Shown: positions 49,145 to 57,432 of the stretch, piece by piece
Layout of the letters: each line of letters opens with the position of its first letter
Numbering within the stretch: position 1 is the first letter of the stretch
Assembly: GCA_903834185.1 (NCBI GenBank)
Contig: CAILHX010000010.1
Coordinates: 89,501-153,500, forward strand
From: an uncultured Methylophilaceae bacterium
GTDB lineage: Bacteria > Pseudomonadota > Gammaproteobacteria > Burkholderiales > Methylophilaceae
DNA length: 64,000 nucleotides
Reading direction: 5' to 3'
The notes under the pieces: generated by a model
What the model was told of the DNA's origin: nothing
Seen by the model: only the letters and a program-made list of their open reading frames with translations
Database searches by the model: none
Made by a program: the position numbers and the translations under genes

Positions 49145-49162
49145 ATTGTAAAAAATATATAA

Positions 49163-50374
49163 ATGTCCAAAATCTATCTGTCATTAGCCAACTTCATTGT
49201 TGGGCAACCCGTACGCTGGAATATCTATAGCGAAGACGAGCAAATAGTGCTGAAGGCAGGTGAGTCCATCACTAGTGAAGAACATTGGAAAACTCTTTCA
49301 GCGCAAAAGTTGCATTACAAGGAAAGTGATGCGATTGATGCAGGCAAAACGGCTCAGGGACTGTTATCGGTCGTGCGCATGATCAATCAGGCGAATAAAA
49401 TGCTTAGGGAGACTCTGTCCGCTCTGAAAAACAATACCGATGAAGTTGCGGATGAACCGGCGGATCAGACTGCTGTAAAGGATGGAAGCAAGGGCGCAGA
49501 AAAAAAAGCAGAGTCGCAGGAATTAGATGCAGAGTTAACCATCACCATGATCGCGCAGATCATCTACGGCGCCCTGGAGTTGAATCCCGATATTGCCATC
49601 GCCACCATTTTCCTCAATCAAGGTGCCATGCATTACGCATTTCACCACCCCGTCAATTGCGCCATCATCGCCGGACTGATGGCACGGGCCATGAATCAAC
49701 CTGTTGAAGATGTCCTGTCCATCATGGCAGCCGCCCTTACCGCCAATGTCGGCATGCTGGAACTACAGATCAAGGTCAGTAACAAAGCCAGCCCCCTGTC
49801 ACCTGAAGAAAGAGAAGCGGTACTACGCCACCCCCAAAAAAGTGTAGAGATATTAAAAGAGGCTGGCATCAAAAATGAAGCATGGCTCAGTTACGTGCTA
49901 TGCCACCATGAAAACGAGGATGGCAGTGGCTATCCTTTTAAAAAGAAGGGCGACGAGATTCCCCTGAATGCAAACATCATCGGATTCGCAGATCGTTATT
50001 GCGCGCGTGTCACTTCCCGGGGCGAGCACCGTCCTGCGCTGCCTGCAGACACGGTGAGCGACCTTTTGCTGGAAAAACAAAAAGAATTCAAACCGCAACT
50101 AGCACCACATTTCGTCAAAATCATAGGCATACATCCACCAGGCATCGCCGTCATGCTCAAAAGCGGAGAGATTGCCATCGTGCTGAAACAAGGTCCCGCC
50201 GCTGGCAGTGTGATTGCACGTGTTGCTGTAAACAGTGCGGAAATGCCAGTACATAAAATCATTATCAGAGAAACGCTAGAGCCACAATTCGCCATCGTCA
50301 AACAAGTCCATAAAGATACTGCCGGCGCTAACCTGCACATGTCCAGATTCTGGGGGCAGGTAGCTGCGGCCTAA
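49163..50374 (+). CDS. Degenerate HD-GYP domain protein
   Basis: Protein of 403 residues. The N-terminal part (1-75) resembles the DUF3391-type lead of HD-GYP proteins; a charged linker with EKKAESQE follows; the HD-GYP region runs from about 125 to 320. The late motifs are kept (HPQKSVEIL, CHHENEDGSGYP, FADRYCARVTS), but the HD pair itself, expected in ALLHDIG, is replaced by ALTANVGML near residue 192. A c-di-GMP hydrolase would need that pair for metal binding, so this is likely a binding or signalling protein without catalysis. No clear ribosome-binding site. Confidence 0.8.
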   Translation: MSKIYLSLANFIVGQPVRWNIYSEDEQIVLKAGESITSEEHWKTLSAQKLHYKESDAIDAGKTAQGLLSVVRMINQANKMLRETLSALKNNTDEVADEPADQTAVKDGSKGAEKKAESQELDAELTITMIAQIIYGALELNPDIAIATIFLNQGAMHYAFHHPVNCAIIAGLMARAMNQPVEDVLSIMAAALTANVGMLELQIKVSNKASPLSPEEREAVLRHPQKSVEILKEAGIKNEAWLSYVLCHHENEDGSGYPFKKKGDEIPLNANIIGFADRYCARVTSRGEHRPALPADTVSDLLLEKQKEFKPQLAPHFVKIIGIHPPGIAVMLKSGEIAIVLKQGPAAGSVIARVAVNSAEMPVHKIIIRETLEPQFAIVKQVHKDTAGANLHMSRFWGQVAAA

Positions 50375-50411
50375 AGACGGTTAACCAGAGAGTGCACAAC
50401 AATCTGCCGCC

Positions 50412-50663
50412 ATGAACCCGAAAGTCCTGTTCGAATTGTTGGCAGACGTTGAAAAAGAAGATCCCATCGATTTCTCCGAGCTGCCTTTTGCTGCCGACGA
50501 CCTCAGACAACTGGCCTGCCTCGACGTTTCAGAGCTGGTAAGCAACCTGGCTGATGAAAGTGATGAACAGCGCGAGATCGTGCTTGCGACTGCAATGGTC
50601 AGGCTGCTGCTGGAAAATCTGGTGTTAAATGCGAGAATCAGCCTGCTAAACCGGCAGGACTAG
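50412..50663 (+). CDS. Small acidic protein of unknown function
   Basis: Protein of 83 residues, acidic and mostly helical (VLFELLADVEKEDPIDF, LACLDVSELVSNLADESDEQREIVLATAMVRLLLENLVLNARISLL in part). No membrane segment, Cys or known motif. It follows the degenerate HD-GYP gene by 37 bases and may be its partner. The ATG at 50412 has no strong ribosome-binding site. I do not recognise it. Confidence 0.6.
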   Translation: MNPKVLFELLADVEKEDPIDFSELPFAADDLRQLACLDVSELVSNLADESDEQREIVLATAMVRLLLENLVLNARISLLNRQD

Positions 50664-50752
50664 CGCGATTACCATTCCCACGGAGCAATTTAGTCACTGG
50701 GGATGCAACCCTTGTCGCTGTAAATACGCATACATCCCCTTAACAGTTTATC

Positions 50753-51661
50753 TTAAACCTTAGCTCTTTCCGCAACCAGCATGGATTCCATGATCTGGTC
50801 AGAAATGTCTTTCACCGATCCGGGGGAGTGCGACAAGAACAGTGTATTGGTTTTATCGCTATCGCCGATGGATTTCAGGGTATCAAAGTACTGGGTGATC
50901 AATACCAGTTGCATCACTTCAGCGGTGCTTGAACCATCCACGGTTTTCCGGAATTGCTCTATTGAATTCTGCAGACCTTCAATAATGGCTTTTCTTTCAT
51001 TAGCAATACCCTGCCCTTGTAGCGCTTTGCTTTCTGCTTCCGCCTCCGCCTTTTTAACCACCAGAATCTTCTCGGCTTCGCCCCTGGCACTTGCGGCAAC
51101 CTGCTCGCGTTGAGCAGCATTGATATCGTTCATCGCCGACTTCACTTTTGCATCCGGGACAATATCTGTAACCAGGACATTGACGATCTCATAACCGAAT
51201 CCGGCCATATCGACATCCAGTTCTTTCTTCACTGCTGCCGCAATTCCTGATTGCGTGGCAAACACTTCGTCCAATGTCATGCCTGGAACATGACCCAGAA
51301 TCACCTGCTCAACATAAGATTGAATCTGCTCAACAGGATTCGACAGTTTATAAAATGCATCATAAACACCTTCTGGGCGAACGCGGTTCTGAACGGAAAT
51401 AGGAATGGTGACGAACACATTGTCTTTGGTCTTCGTTTCCATGGTCAGCGCAATCTGGTTCACCCGCAGGGTTACCTTGCCCGCCACTTCATCTATGAAT
51501 GGCCATTTCCAATTCAATCCGGCATTGGCCACACGGAGGAATTTTCCGAATCTGACAATGATCGCGACCTCTGCTGTATTTACTGTGAAAAACCAACCCA
51601 GAAATACAGACAACACGAGGAATGCCACAAATCCAAATGCGATCCAGTAGAACTGTTCCAT
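50753..51661 (-). CDS. SPFH/band-7 membrane protein (HIR/stomatin-like)
   Basis: Protein of 302 residues with an N-terminal membrane helix (FYWIAFGFVAFLVLSVFLGWFF), an SPFH domain (about 30-200; FGKFLRVANAGLNWKWPFIDEV, RVNQIALTMETKTKDNVFVTIPISVQ in part) and an Ala/Glu-rich coiled coil (ARGEAEKILVVKKAEAEAESKALQGQG). Such proteins form large ring scaffolds in the membrane and often guard membrane proteases. GGGGGAA precedes the ATG. It lies 119 bases downstream of the SecA-like gene on the same strand. Confidence 0.88.
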   Translation of the reverse strand: MEQFYWIAFGFVAFLVLSVFLGWFFTVNTAEVAIIVRFGKFLRVANAGLNWKWPFIDEVAGKVTLRVNQIALTMETKTKDNVFVTIPISVQNRVRPEGVYDAFYKLSNPVEQIQSYVEQVILGHVPGMTLDEVFATQSGIAAAVKKELDVDMAGFGYEIVNVLVTDIVPDAKVKSAMNDINAAQREQVAASARGEAEKILVVKKAEAEAESKALQGQGIANERKAIIEGLQNSIEQFRKTVDGSSTAEVMQLVLITQYFDTLKSIGDSDKTNTLFLSHSPGSVKDISDQIMESMLVAERAKV

Positions 51662-51780
51662 TAAATTCCCCCATTCATTTTGAATAAAAATAATACAGAA
51701 TAACGCTTAATTATTAACGAATCTTGACATCGCGTAAAAGGTAAAGCAAATGCAGGATCTGCGCTTAGCCGGGAGCTTAT

Positions 51781-53784
51781 TCAATCGTTATACGTCAGCG
51801 CCTCACGTTCCAGCCTTGCATCCAGTTCCTTCATTTCACGCCGTTGTGCCCGCTGATGCGCTTCTTCCAGCCACTGTGGCAAAAGTACGACAAGCTTGAC
51901 CAGCCATTGCGGATAGCAAAAACCATCTGCTCCGGCAAGTCTTTTGAACCAGCTATGCAATAACCCATGGAGTAGCCGGGCGATCAATGGTTTGTCGAAG
52001 GATATAAGCGTTTCGGCGCTACCGGGATTACCCTGGCGGGCGCAACGTCCCAGCAACTGACGGTCTATGCGGCACGATGTATTGTGCTGGCAAATGATGA
52101 GATGCAAACCGCCCAGTTGTTCTACTCCCTCCCCTAGCGGAATATCCGTACCGCGACCTGCCATGTTTGTAGAAACCGTGATTTGTCCCATCTCACCGAC
52201 CCGCGCGACAATCTCAGCTTCATGCTGGTCTTGCCTGGCATTCAGCACAACGTGCGCAAGATTGGCTGCTGATAGCCGTTGCGACAAAGCTTCCGAATCA
52301 GCAACTGAATCGGTGCCTATCAGTACCGGTCTATGCTGTTGATGGCAGAGCATTACTCTTGCTACCACAGCATCCCACTGCGCTTCCTGATCACGATAAA
52401 TATGGGTAGTTAGTATAGTCCGCCTGCTTGGCTGGCGCAGTGGGACTTTGGTCAGCATCAGCCCGAACACCTCGTACAATTCTGCTCTTGATTCGCTGAG
52501 CGTACCGCTCATGCCACCCAACTTAAGGTAGCGCGGAAAAAATCGCTGGTAGGTAATCTGAGCAGCAGTGAGCATTTCGCCGCTGGGCTTGCAACCTTCC
52601 TTGATCTCTATCAACTGATGCAAACCGCGCGACCATACGCGCCCCGGCGAAATGCGCCCGGTGATCTCGTCGATAATGTATACGGCACCGGCGCGAACCA
52701 GATAATGCTTATCGCGCCGATACAGATATTGTGCAGCCAGTGCCTGACAGATGGCCTCTTCCCTGTGCATACGGTTATGCCACAACGCCCCCAGTGATTT
52801 GGCACCCTGTTCCAGATTTTGCCGACCTGCGTCGGTCAACATCACTGTCATGGCGTGACGATCAAGGATATAGTCTGCGGGCATCACCATAGCGGCCGCT
52901 AACGCCCGCGCCTTATGGTAATAATCGAGTTGTTTGCCATCAACAACGCTCTCAGACAGTATAAGGGGCACTCTGGCTTCGTCGATCAGAATACTGTCGG
53001 CCTCATCAATCACAGCCATGCACAGGCCACGCAACACAGGCTGGTAGGTCAGCCCGCTAAGCTGTGATACGCGACTATGCAGATTGGAGCGTTTGCGGCC
53101 ACCAATGGCGATATCCCGCAGGTAATCGAAAACAAGTTCCTTTGCCGTGCAATAGGTAATGTCGCAGGCATAGGCCAGACGACGTTGATTCTCATCCATT
53201 TCCTGGGTGACAGTCCCAACGCCCAAACCCAGAAAGGCATAAAGTGGCTGCAATTTTTTGGCATCTCGCACCACCAGATAGTCGTTGGATGTAATCAGAT
53301 GTACCGGTGTCCCGGAGAGCGCTATAGCCGCTACCCCTATGGCAGCAGCAAGCGTTTTTCCTTCTCCGGTCGCCATTTCCGCCAGCTTGCCATCGAGAAT
53401 GATGCAGGCGGCAAGCAACTGAGTGTCATAGGGAGTAACACCGAGTACCCGCCGGCAGGACTGTTTTACCACCGCCAGCGCTTCTATCTTGAGTAATCGG
53501 GTAAATCCGTGCATGGATAGCTTGGCACGCAGTGCAAACACCCGTTCGCGTAATTCGTCATCCGTAACTCCGGTTAACTGCGAATCCGCTGCGTTAATCT
53601 CTTTAATCAGTGGTGCATACCATCTGGCGCTATTAACCGCAAAAAATGCGTACGGGGCAAGCAGGGTGTGTTTCAGCTTTTGCGTAAAGCTCTCTTCTAC
53701 TACCTGCTTTTCCGGGTAACTCCCCAGCAAAATGCCGGGAACGGGGTTTTTGACGTTGCTCAAAGCAACCTCAGGACGAAGCAT
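51781..53784 (-). CDS. Shortened SecA-like ATPase
   Basis: SecA paralogue of 667 residues (housekeeping SecA is about 900). An N-terminal extension of about 35 residues precedes the first nucleotide-binding domain with Walker A MATGEGKT (137-144) and the DEAD-type box VIDEADSILIDEARVPLIL (from 258). The second domain keeps STNMAGRGTDIPLG (from 538) and GRCARQG (near 579). Only about 65 residues follow, so the helical wing/scaffold and the C-terminal zinc tail are lacking. The start overlaps the M50-HlyD gene by 14 bases, so the two are translationally coupled. Likely drives or gates export with that partner; the housekeeping role is excluded by the truncation. Confidence 0.85.
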   Translation of the reverse strand: MLRPEVALSNVKNPVPGILLGSYPEKQVVEESFTQKLKHTLLAPYAFFAVNSARWYAPLIKEINAADSQLTGVTDDELRERVFALRAKLSMHGFTRLLKIEALAVVKQSCRRVLGVTPYDTQLLAACIILDGKLAEMATGEGKTLAAAIGVAAIALSGTPVHLITSNDYLVVRDAKKLQPLYAFLGLGVGTVTQEMDENQRRLAYACDITYCTAKELVFDYLRDIAIGGRKRSNLHSRVSQLSGLTYQPVLRGLCMAVIDEADSILIDEARVPLILSESVVDGKQLDYYHKARALAAAMVMPADYILDRHAMTVMLTDAGRQNLEQGAKSLGALWHNRMHREEAICQALAAQYLYRRDKHYLVRAGAVYIIDEITGRISPGRVWSRGLHQLIEIKEGCKPSGEMLTAAQITYQRFFPRYLKLGGMSGTLSESRAELYEVFGLMLTKVPLRQPSRRTILTTHIYRDQEAQWDAVVARVMLCHQQHRPVLIGTDSVADSEALSQRLSAANLAHVVLNARQDQHEAEIVARVGEMGQITVSTNMAGRGTDIPLGEGVEQLGGLHLIICQHNTSCRIDRQLLGRCARQGNPGSAETLISFDKPLIARLLHGLLHSWFKRLAGADGFCYPQWLVKLVVLLPQWLEEAHQRAQRREMKELDARLEREALTYND

Positions 53785-55918
53785 TGAAGTAACGCAAAAA
53801 TACCTGTCTCAGCCTGCGATAAGCCTGCTGTGCAATAGGTTCATTACCGTGATTGAAACGCACGATGGCGCGCGTGCCTACACGTTCCAAAACGACAGAA
53901 GGCAGCTTGAGGTCGACCAGCACGAATGGTTCGGTGGCGGTAAGACCATCCTTATCTGCCGGGTCTGTGGGATACCTGCCGCCATTTCTGTCCCCAAGTG
54001 CTGCGCTTGGCAAACTATGTGTAACGCTGTTGTTATCTGATATCAATTGGGCTGAGATCGCTTCACCCGGGCGATCGGCGATGCGCACCTGTACATTGCG
54101 CAGGTTTTCGTGCAGCAATTCTGCATCAGGTTCAGGGACAGCAACACGGACGTTGACTGCATCCTGATTCAACACATAACCCAGCAATGCTCCTTTTTTC
54201 ACAAACATACCAGGCATGTCGTATTGATGCGGCATGACCAGATAGCCACTGGCTTTGCTACGTACCAACAAACCTGCAATACGTTCATTCAGTCTCTTTA
54301 TTTCTGCATTCAGGCTTTCTATTTTTTCGCCTGTACTCATGGCACGACTAGGATCCTGAAATAACTGATTGAATTGATCGGTGCGCAACCCTTCTACCTG
54401 TTTCTGCTTCTTGTTCCGCTCTGCAGTCAGTTCCGGGTCTTCCAGCACCACCAGCACCTGTCCGGGTTCTACTGGATCGCCATGATAGACACGAATCTCT
54501 CTGATGAATCCTTCAGACTCGGCACGTACCAGCGCCTCGTCCGGTATCCAGACCACGCCCTGTGCCGTCGTATTGAAAGGCACAGGAATCAGTGTCAGCA
54601 GGATGATCGCCAAACCCAGGGACGAGGCTATCACCATTTTTGCCCGGAAGCGCGCAGCACCCAAAGGTGCTGTCTTCAGTATGCTGTTGATCACGGAATA
54701 CAATGGCTTGATGATCATGCCGCCAAGCATGAAAAGCCCGCCAACGATGCCGACAATGAATGATTGCGACCCTAGCCAGAGAATCACATAGCTGACGATA
54801 AACAATGTATAAAAAATGGAGAGTGGTGCGTAAGCAATTAGCCATTTGCGTTCACCTGTCGCGTAAGGCATGGAGATGACAGACTTACTCCCCAGCACCA
54901 GCTTTTTCATGCAGTGAGTCCAATAAGTTCTGCTGCGTGTAGCAAGATTAGGCAAGTCGAATACATCGCACATGATGTAATACGCATCAAAGCGCAGTAA
55001 GGGATTTCCATTGAATAGCAAGGTTGAAACGCTGCAAACGAACATCACCACGAAAGCCAGATCCTGCACCATCCCCGGTTGCGAGCTATACCAGATTAGC
55101 AGTGAAACTGCGGCCAGAAGTAACTCCACCATCAATCCTACGGAACCAACCACGACTCTTTGCATCGGCCTGCGGAAACCGCTGGCCGCCGAGGCATCTA
55201 CATAAGGTGCTGGCGTCAGCAAGAACAGGGTGATGCCCGTCTCGTTGACCTTACCACCCCAACGATGCACGGCAAGGGCATGGCCCAACTCATGCAGGGC
55301 CTTGATAAAAGGGAAGCTGATCCAGGCCAAAAACAGATAGCGTGGCGTGCTCATGTGGCTGACGAAATGCGCTCGCAGTTCTTCCCAATTAGTTGAAGCG
55401 GAAAGGACTGCGCTGATGGATATAATAATCCATAGTAATAATGTCCACCGATTGAACATCAGTGCCTGCAACCAGGCTAGCCGGTCTAGAAAGCGACTTG
55501 GATCCCACAACGACATTTTCATCGCGAAGGGGTTGATGACACTACGCTGTTCGGCCTTCTTCTTTTGCTTTTTGCGCCGGAACATCCCGCGTATGTTGGG
55601 TTGTGCTTCATAACGCATCAGGTCGCGCTGATCCAGATCAGTCAACAGCCGGATGACCTCGTCCTGAGTCGGCGCATCATCTTCCAGCGATTCCAGCAGA
55701 CTATCCCACACCACCTGCACAGTGTGCTGTCCGTCGCAACGTCCGACGAACTGATAAGCGACATGATTGATGCGGTAATGGCTGCCTGTGGTGGTATTGG
55801 TAAGTAAATACCACATCTGGTCACGATATTGCTGCTGCTGCACTGTAACTTGCGAACGCAACTGCGGGCGCTGTTGCGAGTAACGATGCCAGAGCGGGCT
55901 GAAGAGAGATTCACGCAT
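53771..55918 (-). CDS. PqqD-like / M50 metalloprotease / HlyD fusion protein
   Basis: Protein of 715 residues with three parts. About 35-103 is a PqqD-like domain (YRINHVAYQFVGRCDGQHTV...LLTDLDQRDLMRY). About 145-450 is a multi-helix membrane domain with the zinc-protease motif HELGH (209-213) and the second metal site NGNPLLRFDAYY (303-314), as in peptide zinc metalloproteases of the M50/YydH type. About 455-700 is an HlyD-like membrane-fusion region (AESEGFIREIRVYHGDPVEPGQVLVVLEDPEL). It is 13 bases after the GAF-HlyD gene. Probably cleaves or guides a substrate at the membrane and passes it to an export channel. Confidence 0.85.
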   Translation of the reverse strand: MRESLFSPLWHRYSQQRPQLRSQVTVQQQQYRDQMWYLLTNTTTGSHYRINHVAYQFVGRCDGQHTVQVVWDSLLESLEDDAPTQDEVIRLLTDLDQRDLMRYEAQPNIRGMFRRKKQKKKAEQRSVINPFAMKMSLWDPSRFLDRLAWLQALMFNRWTLLLWIIISISAVLSASTNWEELRAHFVSHMSTPRYLFLAWISFPFIKALHELGHALAVHRWGGKVNETGITLFLLTPAPYVDASAASGFRRPMQRVVVGSVGLMVELLLAAVSLLIWYSSQPGMVQDLAFVVMFVCSVSTLLFNGNPLLRFDAYYIMCDVFDLPNLATRSRTYWTHCMKKLVLGSKSVISMPYATGERKWLIAYAPLSIFYTLFIVSYVILWLGSQSFIVGIVGGLFMLGGMIIKPLYSVINSILKTAPLGAARFRAKMVIASSLGLAIILLTLIPVPFNTTAQGVVWIPDEALVRAESEGFIREIRVYHGDPVEPGQVLVVLEDPELTAERNKKQKQVEGLRTDQFNQLFQDPSRAMSTGEKIESLNAEIKRLNERIAGLLVRSKASGYLVMPHQYDMPGMFVKKGALLGYVLNQDAVNVRVAVPEPDAELLHENLRNVQVRIADRPGEAISAQLISDNNSVTHSLPSAALGDRNGGRYPTDPADKDGLTATEPFVLVDLKLPSVVLERVGTRAIVRFNHGNEPIAQQAYRRLRQVFLRYFNASS

Positions 55919-55931
55919 AATCAGCTAAAAA

Positions 55932-57302
55932 CTAAAAAATCCCCCATGACCAGAACGCCATACGAATGGTATCCAGCACACGATGCATCCAGATCCAGAT
56001 CAGCGGGCGATTACCTGCATTGATCTTGGCAACGCCTTCCAGACCGGGGCGTAGATCATTTGTATGCTTATTTATCAGTGTCGCTTCCACATCAAAGAAA
56101 TTTCGCCCATCTTTGGTCGTTGCAACCGGGGTGATACGTTCCACCTTGAACCTGAGGCTGGTATCTGGCATTGAGACCAGAACTACGCGCCCAGTTTGTA
56201 ATGGGTGAATAAAGGCGACCTCACGTTCATCCACTTCTATCATCAGGCGAAAAGCATCCACTGGCGCAATGGTGAGCAGAACATCCCCGCGTTGTACCGG
56301 CGCACCTAAAGACTGCCCCAGATCTCCCTTGATGATAATGCCGTCAAACGGGGCCAGGATATGTGAACGGGCAATCTTCTGCTCGGCCAAATCCAATTCG
56401 GTACGTGCTTCTTCAGCTTTGGCCTGGTTAATCACCAGCTCCGACCGATCTGCGCCTGCCAGTGATGCGCCATAGGCATTTTCATGCTGGGCAAGCTCAC
56501 TTTCCCATTTTCGCTTTTCCAGCTGTAATTCCTGATCCGCCAGGTCGGCCAACAATTGCCCTGACTTTACTTTGTCGCCGGGGCGCACATAGGCTTGTTG
56601 CAGAAAACCATTTTCCGGTGCCACCATGGAACGCTGTATGGAGCCCTCAAGGTGCGCCGGCGCGCTTACGTTGTATTGCACCGGCACAAGCAATACCGCA
56701 AGTAGAACCACTATTCCTGCAGATAATCCGATTCTGAGGCCGGGATTATCCTGCAATGCTTTTTTCTGGCGTGCGGCCCAGCCCGTTCTAATTTTAAAAT
56801 GCCAGGGGTGCTCTTCGCTCCATTTCAGCAGCAATACCGGACCAATAAGACTGGCGATATTTTCACAATCGCCAAGTTCTTCCTGCTCAATCTTATTATC
56901 TGCGCCACGCTCAAAAGTCAGCGCACCGTAGATTTCACCATTTCTGGTAAGCGGAATGGTACAAACATGGTTGCCGGTGTTTCTGGCAAGAGCCTTATGC
57001 GCCAGAGTCACTCGAGGAACACCCGCGGTGATTTCTGGCGAGGAAATGACGGCAGCCTGATCGATCGCCTCTTCCATCGCTGCGACGATGGCACGATTAA
57101 CCTCATATTTGGATTGCACATCAGCGCTGTGCGAGACAGCTTTAACTGTCAACAGCTTATTCTCGATCAGTCCAATCGCAACACGATCAAAGCCAAGCTT
57201 TAACGCCACTTCGGTAGCAAAGGCGGTAGCGGCTTCATCAAAACGCTCATGAGATAGCAAAGTTGCCTGAAATTCCAGCAGTGATTCGGCATCAACTTTC
57301 AA
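55932..57302 (-). CDS. GAF domain fused to an HlyD-type membrane-fusion protein
   Basis: Protein of 456 residues: cytosolic GAF domain (about 15-160; VALKLGFDRVAIGLIENKLL, VCTIPLTRNGEIYGALTFERG), one membrane helix (LSAGIVVLLAVLLVPVQ, about 190-207) and a periplasmic HlyD adaptor (214-435; VAPENGFLQQAYVRPGDKVKSGQLLADL, ILAPFDGIIIKGDLGQSLGAPVQRGDVLLTIAP in parts). The only plausible start is the TTG at 57302; the frame is closed by a stop shortly upstream and the next ATG lies inside the GAF domain. First gene of the three-gene operon; it diverges from the EAL/GGDEF gene. Confidence 0.84.
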   Translation of the reverse strand: MKVDAESLLEFQATLLSHERFDEAATAFATEVALKLGFDRVAIGLIENKLLTVKAVSHSADVQSKYEVNRAIVAAMEEAIDQAAVISSPEITAGVPRVTLAHKALARNTGNHVCTIPLTRNGEIYGALTFERGADNKIEQEELGDCENIASLIGPVLLLKWSEEHPWHFKIRTGWAARQKKALQDNPGLRIGLSAGIVVLLAVLLVPVQYNVSAPAHLEGSIQRSMVAPENGFLQQAYVRPGDKVKSGQLLADLADQELQLEKRKWESELAQHENAYGASLAGADRSELVINQAKAEEARTELDLAEQKIARSHILAPFDGIIIKGDLGQSLGAPVQRGDVLLTIAPVDAFRLMIEVDEREVAFIHPLQTGRVVLVSMPDTSLRFKVERITPVATTKDGRNFFDVEATLINKHTNDLRPGLEGVAKINAGNRPLIWIWMHRVLDTIRMAFWSWGIF

Positions 57303-57432
57303 TTTTTTAGTGTCATCCCTTATTATTGCTGCTACGAACTTGTTTAATTGCTATGCTATTTTGTAATAGAGTTTGAAGCAACACCAAGATTTTGCAGTAT
57401 GCTCCTACAGTTTCCCGATTTATTGGATTTTT

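Noticed and set aside
51781..53784. SecA-like gene as the housekeeping secA
   Set aside because: It lacks the helical wing/scaffold and zinc-binding tail and sits in an operon with HlyD-type genes, so it must be a paralogue.
53771..57302. Standard type I secretion system
   Set aside because: No ABC ATPase or TolC-like gene accompanies the HlyD proteins, and the ABC exporter at 21865-23718 is 28 kb away and of multidrug type.
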